Source of the DNA: Pseudoalteromonas rubra | Lineage (GTDB): Bacteria; Pseudomonadota; Gammaproteobacteria; Enterobacterales; Alteromonadaceae | Direction: 5' to 3' | Assembly (NCBI RefSeq): GCF_000967655.1 | Contig: NZ_JXYA01000023.1 | Location: 1 to 64,000 of the forward strand | DNA length: 64,000 nucleotides | Part shown: in pieces, positions 28,878 to 37,169 of the stretch | Position numbering within the stretch: the first letter of the stretch is position 1 | Layout: each line of letters opens with the position of its first letter | Position numbers and translations under genes: made by a program | Notes under the pieces: generated by a model | Database searches by the model: none | Seen by the model: the letters and a program-made list of their open reading frames with translations, nothing else | Told to the model about the DNA's origin: nothing

Positions 28878-29606
28878 TCATACGGCGACAGCAGTACGTA
28901 ATGACGTCGGGCTGTCTGACACAATCACACCGTCTTTCATGGCAATGATGCGCTCAGTACGCTGTGCCGATGACATATCATGGGTCACCATACAAATGGT
29001 CGCACCTTGTTGATGGAGCGTATCGATCAGCGACATCACTATCCGGGCATTGTTGGAATCCAGATTCCCCGTGGGCTCATCGGCCAGAATAATCGCCGGC
29101 TGACCGGCAATAGCGCGGGCAATGGCCACTCGCTGCTGTTGCCCGCCGGAAAGCTGAGCCGGAAAGTGACTGGCTCTGTGGGTCATCTCAACCTGCTCCA
29201 GCGCAGCCAATACCCGCTCGCGTTGTTGTGTCCGACTCAGATCCGCACGATAGCTCAGCGGCAATGCCACGTTGTCGGCCACACTCAACGCACTTATCAG
29301 GTTAAAAGACTGAAAAATAAAGCCGATTTCTTTATTGCGGATCCGGGAGCGCTCATTTTTATCAATCTGGCTGGTATCGTGTCCCGCCAGCCGGTAAGTG
29401 CCCCCGCTCGGGGTATCCAACAGGCCCAGCTGGGCCAGTAAAGTCGATTTCCCGCAACCAGACGGGCCGGTAATGGCCAGGTATTCACCTTTTGCGATCT
29501 GTACATTGATGTTGTTCAGTGCCCAGGTTTCGACATCATCACTGACAAACACTTTGTTTAACTGCGCCAGTTCAACCAGGCGGCTGTTTTGCTGTTGTGC
29601 CGACAT
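28878..29606 (-). CDS. ABC transporter ATP-binding protein, MacB/LolD type
   Basis: A 242-residue ATPase. Walker [10 protein letters not shown], signature [14 protein letters not shown], Walker [13 protein letters not shown] and H-loop MVTHDM are intact, and the Q-loop is in IGFIFQSFNLI. This is the LolD/MacB-type class that drives FtsX permeases. It lies between the adaptor gene (19 bases upstream) and the permease gene (26 bases downstream) and certainly belongs with them. Confidence 0.95.
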   Translation of the reverse strand: MSAQQQNSRLVELAQLNKVFVSDDVETWALNNINVQIAKGEYLAITGPSGCGKSTLLAQLGLLDTPSGGTYRLAGHDTSQIDKNERSRIRNKEIGFIFQSFNLISALSVADNVALPLSYRADLSRTQQRERVLAALEQVEMTHRASHFPAQLSGGQQQRVAIARAIAGQPAIILADEPTGNLDSNNARIVMSLIDTLHQQGATICMVTHDMSSAQRTERIIAMKDGVIVSDSPTSLRTAVAV

Positions 29607-29625
29607 GATCTGTACTCCTTTATAG

Positions 29626-30903
29626 TTACTGTAATGAAGAAAAAGACTGCCTAAAACGTACTTCGCCGTGTTGCCAGTGTGAGGTATCGGAGAGGATCAC
29701 CCGCTCGCCTTCCGCGGCACCGTGCTCAATCTCAATGTACTGGCTGGACATATGACCAAATGTCAGCGGACGACGATGTGCCTGCTCGCCAGAACGAGCC
29801 AACAGGTAAAGGCTCGCCTGACTGAACCCGCTGGCCTTCACCGGGCGCTTTACAAACAAGGCATCCTCAATCGTTGCGATTTCAATCACGCCATCGACAC
29901 TCAGCGCCGGGCGCACCTCTTTCGGCAGCTCCCCACTGAGCGCCACTTCCACCAACACGGCACTGTCGCTGACCACAGGATCAATGCGCTGCACCGTGCC
30001 GCTGATCTGACTGGCGCGGGTATCCAGCGTCACCACCTGGCCGAGTTGCACGTCTTTGACCTGACTTTCAGGAATGCGTAACTCGGCAAAGAACTGATCA
30101 TTTCTGGCCAGCATAGCCAGGTTGCTGCCAGCAGAAACCTGCTGCCCCGACTCCAAAGGCATGGCCTGTACTATGCTGTCCATTGTCGCAACCACGCTCA
30201 GGCCGTTAACCTGCTGTTCTAATCGCGCCACACGCTTGCGTAAGCTGTTCATCCTCGCGTTCCCTGCACGCAGTTGTGCAGCCAGGTTTTCGCGGCGTTT
30301 TTGCAGCCTTTGCTGTTCAAGCGCAAAACGTTGCTGATACTGAGCGACATTGATTTTGACCTCCTCAAAATCAATCTTGGAGACCGCCACAATCCCCTGC
30401 GCCAGCAACTTCTCCTGTGCCGCCAAAGTCAGCTGAGCACGCTCCAGACTGAGCTTTTCATCTACCACGGCAATTTCCTGGTCCAGCACGGTGGACTCCA
30501 GCGCAACCTGTTCGGCATGAGTTTGTGCTGCTAATGCCTGTAGCTCCCAGCGTGCCTGTGCCAACGCTTCTTCCAGCTCCGGGTTGCTCAGTTGCAGTAA
30601 CACATCGCCTTGTTTTACCTCGGCGCCGGCTTTTTTAAACACTTGCTCTACCCGGCCATCGACCTGCGTGGTGATCCAGCGGATCTGAGCCGGTACCAGT
30701 ATGCCGCTGCCACGCACAGTGACTTTTAGCTCGCCCCGGCGCACCGTATCGATCAACAGGGGGGCTTTATCTACCAAATTGGACGCGCTAATATGATGGT
30801 TAAAAAACAGTGCCAGAGCGCCCACGACAACCAGTCCCAGCGCACTCATAACTTTGGCTTTGCCGCTTAACAGGGGGCGTTTATTCGTTCTCACTATGTC
30901 CAT
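29626..30903 (-). CDS. HlyD/MacA-like periplasmic adaptor of the efflux system
   Basis: A 425-residue membrane-fusion protein. An N-terminal membrane anchor (about residues 20-38) is followed by a split lipoyl domain (GSGILVPAQIRWITTQVDGR, then LSVVATMDSIVQAMPLESGQ) around a long coiled-coil hairpin (about 110-230), then a beta-barrel domain. It connects the MacB-like permease to an outer-membrane channel. First gene of the three-gene transporter operon; divergent from the OmpR/kinase pair that probably controls it. Confidence 0.92.
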   Translation of the reverse strand: MDIVRTNKRPLLSGKAKVMSALGLVVVGALALFFNHHISASNLVDKAPLLIDTVRRGELKVTVRGSGILVPAQIRWITTQVDGRVEQVFKKAGAEVKQGDVLLQLSNPELEEALAQARWELQALAAQTHAEQVALESTVLDQEIAVVDEKLSLERAQLTLAAQEKLLAQGIVAVSKIDFEEVKINVAQYQQRFALEQQRLQKRRENLAAQLRAGNARMNSLRKRVARLEQQVNGLSVVATMDSIVQAMPLESGQQVSAGSNLAMLARNDQFFAELRIPESQVKDVQLGQVVTLDTRASQISGTVQRIDPVVSDSAVLVEVALSGELPKEVRPALSVDGVIEIATIEDALFVKRPVKASGFSQASLYLLARSGEQAHRRPLTFGHMSSQYIEIEHGAAEGERVILSDTSHWQHGEVRFRQSFSSLQ

Positions 30904-31078
30904 GGTGGTTCCTCTAACAGGGCTATGTGCTCTACTTTAGAGTGCGGGAGGACGTGCAAACAGGCTGGCTATGTAAAAGAAAACAGCGCAGGTTTTACAA
31001 AAGTTTACGTGCACTTTGGCGTCGGGCCCGCTAGCTTTAGGCGACACTGGCCAACGCAAAACAGGGAATAATAACAAC

Positions 31079-31768
31079 ATGAAACCGACCCTATTGATCG
31101 TAGAAGATGAGCCGGCCATCTTACGTGGCCTCACCGATCTGTTTGTTTTTCATGGCTACGATGTGCACAGTGAAATGGATGGTGCACAAGGCCTTAAACG
31201 CGCGCAACAGGGCGACTATGCCTGTATTTTATTAGACGTCATGTTGCCCTCAATGAACGGCTTTGCGGTCTGTGAAGCGCTCAGACACACTTCACCGACT
31301 CAGCCCATTATGATGCTCACCGCCAAAAGTACCGAGCAGGACATTATCAATGGCCTGAGCCTGGGTGCCGATGACTATGTGGCCAAACCCTTTTCAACTT
31401 CGGAGCTGGTGTTGCGCGTTAACGCGCTGGTACGGCGCTCGGGCTGGCACCAGCAAGAAAGTGAGCTGGTTTTAAGCAAAGACGTCTGTATAAACCCACA
31501 AACCCTGACCGGTACATCTTACCAACAGGGCGTCAAATACACGCGTCGCGAGGTCAACTTACTGAGTTACCTGCTGCGTCAGAACAAACCAGTCAGCCGT
31601 GATGAGCTATTACATCAGGTCTGGGGCTATAAAACGGTGGGAGACCTAGATACGCGCACGGTCGATATCCATATCGCCAAATTGCGCAAAAAAATAGAGC
31701 AAGACCCAAAGTCTCCGCGTCATCTGCTCACCCATCGTGGTGAAGGCTATCAACTGTATACCTGGTAA
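31079..31768 (+). CDS. OmpR-family response regulator
   Basis: A 229-residue regulator: receiver (EDEP pocket, phospho-acceptor Asp in CILLDVMLPSMNG, Lys in YVAKPF) and winged-helix DNA-binding domain (YTRREVNLLSYLLRQN, then VDIHIAKLRKKIE). I chose ATG 31079, giving the normal start MKPTLLIVEDE; an earlier start adds 21 unlike residues. Divergent from the efflux operon and directly upstream of its kinase, so regulation of that operon is likely. Confidence 0.92.
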   Translation: MKPTLLIVEDEPAILRGLTDLFVFHGYDVHSEMDGAQGLKRAQQGDYACILLDVMLPSMNGFAVCEALRHTSPTQPIMMLTAKSTEQDIINGLSLGADDYVAKPFSTSELVLRVNALVRRSGWHQQESELVLSKDVCINPQTLTGTSYQQGVKYTRREVNLLSYLLRQNKPVSRDELLHQVWGYKTVGDLDTRTVDIHIAKLRKKIEQDPKSPRHLLTHRGEGYQLYTW

Positions 31769-31778
31769 CGGCGTCATA

Positions 31779-33626
31779 ATGTGGGTTAAAGACAAACAAC
31801 TTATGACCTATGCACAGCGCAAGCAGCAACTGCGCTGGCAGGCCTGTGCTTTCTTACTGTGCCTGTTACTGCCGCTCAGTGTGTTGTTCTACTTCGGCTT
31901 TGCGCAACTTAAGCAAAACCAATTGAGCGCGTATCAGGAGCAGGCCCGCAACCTGATATCACAAATCGACCGTCAGATGTTTAAACGCCGTTTACTGACC
32001 AGTTCGCTGCCTGTCGAAGCATTTGATTATTATCAGGCTGTGTACAACCCACTGACTGAAGAAACCCTGCAAATACCTTCTGTTTTGTCACATCGGGACC
32101 CTGCCAGACCCACAGCCACCCGACCTATTCAGGGGCTGGTCGGCTATTTTCAGTTTGATGCGCAAGGCCAGTTTAACAGCCCTATCTGGCCAGAGCCCCT
32201 GTCTGCTAAAGACCTCACGACATCCACAACAGAGCAACAACAAAGCTCTGTCGAGCTGCAACAGCGTTACGAACAGACAAAGTTCATTTATCAGACGCTG
32301 CTAAAGTCCCATGCGCTACAAACCAAACTGGCAACCGGGCTGAGCAAAGAAAACGGCCTCTATCAGCTGTGGTTTGATGTCCCCGGCTACTTTATTTTCT
32401 ATCGCCTGCCCAAAGTCGGCGCGCAGCGTAAATTACAAGGGTATCTGGTCAGGCGAGCCCCCTATTTACTTAGCCTGGTTAGCGAGTACCTGGGCCAAAG
32501 CCAGTTTGATCAGCCAATTGTGCTGACGCTGAAGGCAGACAGTTCAGCCAGCTCCAACAAAGTGCATAACACAATGACGGCGCAACCAGAGCAAGTGCAT
32601 TTTTTACTTTCCCGGTCGCAAGCATCGGCACAGCAACTGGCAGAGGCCGACATTGCCCCTGAACTAGGCGCACAGTCCTTGTATAGCGCCCCCCTGCGCT
32701 GGCCATTTAACAACTATACCCTGCACTTTACCACCCATACGCTGCCCATGAGTCAAACTATGGTGTACAGCAGTGTGTTTGCCCTGTTGCTGATAGTGAC
32801 GATTCTGGGGGCCTGTTACGGATTTTACCGCCTCAGTGTCAGGCAACTTGCACTGGCAGAGCAAAGAATGAATTTTGTCTCTTCGGTCAGCCATGAGCTC
32901 AAAACACCGCTCACCGCCATTCGCATGTATGCCGAGATGCTGCGTACAGGTACTGTGGTTTGTGCCGATGCTCAGCAGGATTATTACGGCTTTATTCACA
33001 GCGAAAGTGAGCGCCTGAGCCGCCTGATTGACAACATCCTGTTGCTTACCCGGCTGAATCAGGACGATCACAATGACCTCTCTCAGGTCAAACCGGACTA
33101 TGCCCCACTGTCCATGCTGGCTGATATCATTCGCTCCAAAACGTCCACCTTATTGGAAAACCAGGGCTTTACCCTGAATATGGTGATTGAACCGCCGCTA
33201 TCACCAGCGCTTGAGGTGCTAGTTGACCAGGATGCCTTTGCCCAGGTGGTGATAAACATCGTTGAAAACACCATCAAGTTCTTTGCAGCCGAAGGCATTA
33301 CCGACCCGGCGCGCAAACAGCTCGACATTACCTTTCGGCGCGCCGAGCAAAGCCGCGACAAACTCGAGTTGGAGATCCGTGATTACGGCCCGGGCGTGTC
33401 GCAACAGCAATGCGACAAACTGTTTGAGCTGTTTTATCGCGGTGGCAGTGAGCTAACCCGAACGACGCAGGGCACGGGGATTGGCCTGGCCTTAGTTGCT
33501 CAGCTGATGAAAGCACAGCAGGGCCAGATATCAGCGCACCAAATGTCGCCGGGGCTGGCGCTCAGGCTGACTTTACAGACTCAACATGTGACCGATACGA
33601 TGCCCAAGCCGACGGGCCTAAAATAA
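31779..33626 (+). CDS. Sensor histidine kinase of the first efflux locus
   Basis: About 615 residues. Two transmembrane helices (about 25-45 and 325-350) enclose a large periplasmic sensor region of unknown fold. HisKA has the H-box SSVSHELKTPLTAIRMYAEM; HATPase_c shows NIVENTIKFF, DYGPGVSQQQ and GTGIGLALVAQ. The start at 31779 is ten bases after the regulator stop codon; an in-frame start inside the regulator gene is less likely. It probably phosphorylates the OmpR regulator just upstream in response to an envelope signal. Confidence 0.92.
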   Translation: MWVKDKQLMTYAQRKQQLRWQACAFLLCLLLPLSVLFYFGFAQLKQNQLSAYQEQARNLISQIDRQMFKRRLLTSSLPVEAFDYYQAVYNPLTEETLQIPSVLSHRDPARPTATRPIQGLVGYFQFDAQGQFNSPIWPEPLSAKDLTTSTTEQQQSSVELQQRYEQTKFIYQTLLKSHALQTKLATGLSKENGLYQLWFDVPGYFIFYRLPKVGAQRKLQGYLVRRAPYLLSLVSEYLGQSQFDQPIVLTLKADSSASSNKVHNTMTAQPEQVHFLLSRSQASAQQLAEADIAPELGAQSLYSAPLRWPFNNYTLHFTTHTLPMSQTMVYSSVFALLLIVTILGACYGFYRLSVRQLALAEQRMNFVSSVSHELKTPLTAIRMYAEMLRTGTVVCADAQQDYYGFIHSESERLSRLIDNILLLTRLNQDDHNDLSQVKPDYAPLSMLADIIRSKTSTLLENQGFTLNMVIEPPLSPALEVLVDQDAFAQVVINIVENTIKFFAAEGITDPARKQLDITFRRAEQSRDKLELEIRDYGPGVSQQQCDKLFELFYRGGSELTRTTQGTGIGLALVAQLMKAQQGQISAHQMSPGLALRLTLQTQHVTDTMPKPTGLK

Positions 33627-33804
33627 GTACATGGTGTGAAGTGCGTAATAACCCAGAATAGCAATTTCGAGGGATAGACGCATGTCCCTAAATTATATAT
33701 AACCTGCGCTACACTTTGATACATTTTGGTAGTGACTGTTACGGTTTTAGCCTCTGCTGCTCGCTAAGCTGTTCTTATCAAATGTGAGCACAGGAATAAA
33801 AACA

Positions 33805-34662
33805 ATGAACAAGGTAATGATACGTACCCTGGCAGGCTGCTTGTCTCTGACCGGGCTGATAAGTCAAACAGTACAGGCTGCTGAATCACCACAGGACCCG
33901 CACACTGACAGCAAAGGGTTTATCGCGGTTGGTGTTGGCGCTTTTGCCGGGCAAGGCCCATTTAGCGATGCCAGTGCGGGCCTGGGATATTTTGTTAATG
34001 GCGCCTATGAGTGGGATAACGGGCTGTTTGTAGAAGTCCCAGGCGGCCCCAATAATATTCTCGGCAACACCAGCGTGGGCTACAACTTATATCGTAATGC
34101 ACAGTGGGATCTAGACTTTCTGGCCTCATCCGCACGCTCCGATGCCGATACCAAGTACATTCAACAAGACGGCTCTGAGCTGCGTTTTACAAAAAACCAG
34201 ACCAACTATCTGGGTCTCCGCTTTCGTGGGATCTGGTCAGGATTACGGTTTCAGTTAATTGCCGCCCCTGAGCTGAGTGACGACCGGGGCGCTTATGTGA
34301 GTGCTCAGATAAGTAAACACTGGACGATAAAAAACTGGCACTTGTTCAGTGCATATCGGGTTAATTATCTGCCGGGTGATATGCTGAACTACTATTATGG
34401 CGTCAACAACACAGAGAATAACAATAATAACCGCATCGAAGGGTTGCCTGAGTACATAGCCAGTAGCGGCTTATCCCATAGCCTGCACCTTGGCGCCACC
34501 TACCCACTCAGCGAAAACTGGCTGTTTGATGCCTCTTTACGTTACTACCACACTCCCAGTGCCATTGCCGATAGCCCCATCATACAAAGCAATCTCGAAC
34601 GAGGTGACAATCGCAGCCGCAATGCGCTGGGATTGGGTCTGTCTGTCAGCTATGTGTTTTAA
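33805..34662 (+). CDS. MipA/OmpV family outer membrane protein
   Basis: A 285-residue beta-barrel protein with a signal peptide (cleaved near VQAAES). MipA/OmpV features are GFIAVGVGAFAGQGPF, the region VEVPGGPNNILGNTSVGYNL and a C-terminal strand ending in aromatic Phe (LGLSVSYVF). MipA proteins are linked to murein-enzyme scaffolding and to antibiotic or osmotic stress. ATG 33805 has AGGA upstream and the better signal peptide; a GTG at 33784 would extend it by seven. It heads an operon with a DUF3019 protein, an OmpR regulator and a kinase. Confidence 0.88.
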   Translation: MNKVMIRTLAGCLSLTGLISQTVQAAESPQDPHTDSKGFIAVGVGAFAGQGPFSDASAGLGYFVNGAYEWDNGLFVEVPGGPNNILGNTSVGYNLYRNAQWDLDFLASSARSDADTKYIQQDGSELRFTKNQTNYLGLRFRGIWSGLRFQLIAAPELSDDRGAYVSAQISKHWTIKNWHLFSAYRVNYLPGDMLNYYYGVNNTENNNNNRIEGLPEYIASSGLSHSLHLGATYPLSENWLFDASLRYYHTPSAIADSPIIQSNLERGDNRSRNALGLGLSVSYVF

Positions 34663-34672
34663 GGGGTCGAGA

Positions 34673-35059
34673 ATGCGTAAATTTACCTTCACCTTAGCCC
34701 TTACTGGCATAACGCTTATCCACAACCAAGCTATTGCCAGCACGCCGGTGACCCTGACACTGAGTCCGCAACAGTGTGTCGCATTGCACCAGGGTGAGTA
34801 CTGTCATAGCGAATTGACCATCCACTGGCAGGCGAGCTCACCGGGCAACTACTGTCTGACACATGCCAACCGTGAACAGCCACTAAAATGTTGGCAGTCC
34901 GCTGCGAAGGGCGTACTGACAATGGACCTTAAATTCAATCAAAATGTACTGTTTTTCCTGCAAGATAGGCAGCAAAAAACACTGGCCAGTGCCCAGCTAA
35001 CCTATGCATGGGTCTATAACAAAAGTAAAAACACACGCGTAAGATGGCGAATGTTCTGA
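34673..35059 (+). CDS. DUF3019 family secreted protein
   Basis: A 128-residue protein with a signal peptide (MRKFTFTLALTGITLIHNQA). The mature domain has three or four cysteines (SPQQCVALHQGEYCHSEL, NYCLTH, LKCW), probably disulfide-bonded, and matches what I know of DUF3019 proteins, found next to MipA and two-component genes in Shewanella and Pseudoalteromonas. ATG 34673 has AAGGGG upstream. Its TGA stop overlaps the ATG of the response regulator (TGATG). Function unknown; a periplasmic input to the kinase is a guess from position. Confidence 0.82.
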   Translation: MRKFTFTLALTGITLIHNQAIASTPVTLTLSPQQCVALHQGEYCHSELTIHWQASSPGNYCLTHANREQPLKCWQSAAKGVLTMDLKFNQNVLFFLQDRQQKTLASAQLTYAWVYNKSKNTRVRWRMF

Positions 35060-35778
35060 TGACGACAACACCAAACACACACCTGTTGCTAATTGAAGAT
35101 GATCATGAACTGGCACACTGGATCTGTGACTACCTGGCGGATAAATCCTTTACCGTCAGTCTGTGCCATCGTGGCGATGAGGCACCACAGCAGATCCTGA
35201 GCCTGAACCCGGATCTGGTGATCCTCGATGGCATGCTGCCCGGCCTGGATGGGCTGGACGTCTGTAAACAAGTCAGACCTCAATATTGCGGACCTATCCT
35301 GATGCTGACCGCACGGGATGAAGATATGGATGAAGTACTGGGACTGGAAATGGGCGCCGATGACTATCTCACCAAGCCGGTGCGAGCACGGGTATTGCTC
35401 GCCCGGATCCGTGCACTCCTGCGCCGCCATAATCCAACCAGTGTTGAACCGGATCCCCCTGGCAATACAGAGAGTATCGAGATACAAGGCCTGTTAGTGG
35501 ACAAAAGCGCCCGCACCGTCACCTTACAGGGCGAGACCATTGACGTATCGTCCAAAGAGTTTGATTTACTCTGGCTGCTGGCAAAATCAGCCGGCGAGCT
35601 GGTTACCCGGGATTTCCTTACCCAGTCTCTGCGTGGTTTTGAATACGATGGATTTGATCGCTCCATCGATCTGCGCATCTCACGGTTGCGCAAAAAACTC
35701 GGTGACAACCCGGTTGCGCCCTTTCGCATCAAAACGGTTTGGGGACAGGGCTATCAGTTGGTTCGGGAAGCCTGGTGA
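35059..35778 (+). CDS. OmpR-family response regulator (mipA locus)
   Basis: About 239 residues. Receiver with IEDDHE pocket, phospho-acceptor in LVILDGMLPGLDG and Lys in YLTKPVRA; winged-helix output domain in the second half (SSKEFDLLWLLAKSAG, IDLRISRLRKKLGD). I use ATG 35059, which overlaps the previous stop as TGATG; ATG 35044 would add five residues. Likely controls the mipA operon in which it sits. Confidence 0.92.
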   Translation: MTTTPNTHLLLIEDDHELAHWICDYLADKSFTVSLCHRGDEAPQQILSLNPDLVILDGMLPGLDGLDVCKQVRPQYCGPILMLTARDEDMDEVLGLEMGADDYLTKPVRARVLLARIRALLRRHNPTSVEPDPPGNTESIEIQGLLVDKSARTVTLQGETIDVSSKEFDLLWLLAKSAGELVTRDFLTQSLRGFEYDGFDRSIDLRISRLRKKLGDNPVAPFRIKTVWGQGYQLVREAW

Positions 35779-37052
35779 TGCGTCATTTTGCCCTTTCACT
35801 GCTGCTGGCCGTCGTGGTTATTTCCATCGCCACCAGCTGGCTGTTTGACCATCTCTACCAGACGTTCACACCTGCTCAGCAGCAACACACGCCTCAGACG
35901 CAACTGGCGCAGCTGGCCCGGGACATACATGCCCTGATTGCTGCAACAGACTCGCCGCACTCTTTGCTGATCCACTGGCCTGCTCAGTCGCTTTTGCAGC
36001 CACAGATTGTTCCGGCTGCGGCATTCCCGCTCCCCACAGCACTGCAAACTAAGTTACAGGCCAATGAACAGATCCAACTGGAAACCGAGCAACATCGATT
36101 GTTTTTGCATCGACTGCCAAATAGCCAAGATTTGTTAGTCATTCGAAGCGACCAGGCAGCACCTCACAGTGGCCTGGCCTGGTGGCTGACGGGTTTGTTT
36201 TACACGGCTGTCATGGCCTTGATATTGATCTGGCTGCTGCCTTTCTTACTGCGGCTGCTCAGACTACGTCGGGCTGCCCAGCAATTTGGTGCTGGCGACC
36301 TGTCACAACGCCTACAGGTTGGATCTGTACTATATTTGCGCGACCTGGAGCGCGATTTTAACCACATGGCGGAACGCATTGAGCACCTGGTGCAGGACGT
36401 CAAACTGCTCAGCGGTGCCATGTCACACGAGCTACGCACGCCATTGGCGCGGATCCGTCTCGGCATGGATACACTGGAAGAAACCATCGATCCCGACAAA
36501 CGGCGTTCCTATGAAGCCAAGATCAACCGCGATCTGGATACCCTCTCCAGGCTCATTGATACTTTGCTGAATTACGCCCGGTTGGATCAGACCATACATA
36601 ACAGTTCCAGTCAGCCGCTCGACTTGTGCCAGTTGATCAAAAAAACCAGCGCGGCGTTTGAAACGTCCTCACTGACAATCGACCTCACTCTCCCTGATAC
36701 CCCCGTACAACTGAGCGGGGATGCTTTTTATCTCAGCACATTGCTCAATAACCTGCTGGGGAATGCACAAAAATATGGCCGAGGACAAGTGCGACTGGAG
36801 TTAACCTGCCAGGGCAAACACGCCATACTGGCGGTGCATGACAACGGCATGGGTATCTCCCCACAAGACGCTCAGCATATTTTTAAGCCGTTTGTCCGCG
36901 CTGCCAGCGCAATCAACGCACAACGCAGTGGTTTCGGGCTTGGTCTGGCACTGGCACAGCGGATAGCGCAATGGCACCAAGGAGAACTCAGTGTCTGTGA
37001 CTCGGATGCGCTGTCAGGTGCCTGTTTTACTTTGCAGCTCCCCCTGTTATGA
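35778..37052 (+). CDS. Sensor histidine kinase (mipA locus)
   Basis: About 424 residues. Two transmembrane helices (about 4-24 and 140-162) flank a periplasmic sensor of about 115 residues; a HAMP segment follows (RAAQQFGAGDLSQRLQ). HisKA contains LSGAMSHELRTPLARIRLG and HATPase_c has NLLGNAQKYG, DNGMGISPQD and GFGLGLALAQ. The ATG overlaps the regulator stop as TGATG. The layout resembles RstB-type kinases. Confidence 0.92.
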   Translation: MRHFALSLLLAVVVISIATSWLFDHLYQTFTPAQQQHTPQTQLAQLARDIHALIAATDSPHSLLIHWPAQSLLQPQIVPAAAFPLPTALQTKLQANEQIQLETEQHRLFLHRLPNSQDLLVIRSDQAAPHSGLAWWLTGLFYTAVMALILIWLLPFLLRLLRLRRAAQQFGAGDLSQRLQVGSVLYLRDLERDFNHMAERIEHLVQDVKLLSGAMSHELRTPLARIRLGMDTLEETIDPDKRRSYEAKINRDLDTLSRLIDTLLNYARLDQTIHNSSSQPLDLCQLIKKTSAAFETSSLTIDLTLPDTPVQLSGDAFYLSTLLNNLLGNAQKYGRGQVRLELTCQGKHAILAVHDNGMGISPQDAQHIFKPFVRAASAINAQRSGFGLGLALAQRIAQWHQGELSVCDSDALSGACFTLQLPLL

Positions 37053-37169
37053 GGTGTCGACACCTTCGGGGGCAGGCGAATAAGTTGCGCGCAATTTACA
37101 GAAGCACTGACACGGCCTTGATATCCTGAGCTACACTAAGTAAACACAACTTTAATAATATGATTCTGA

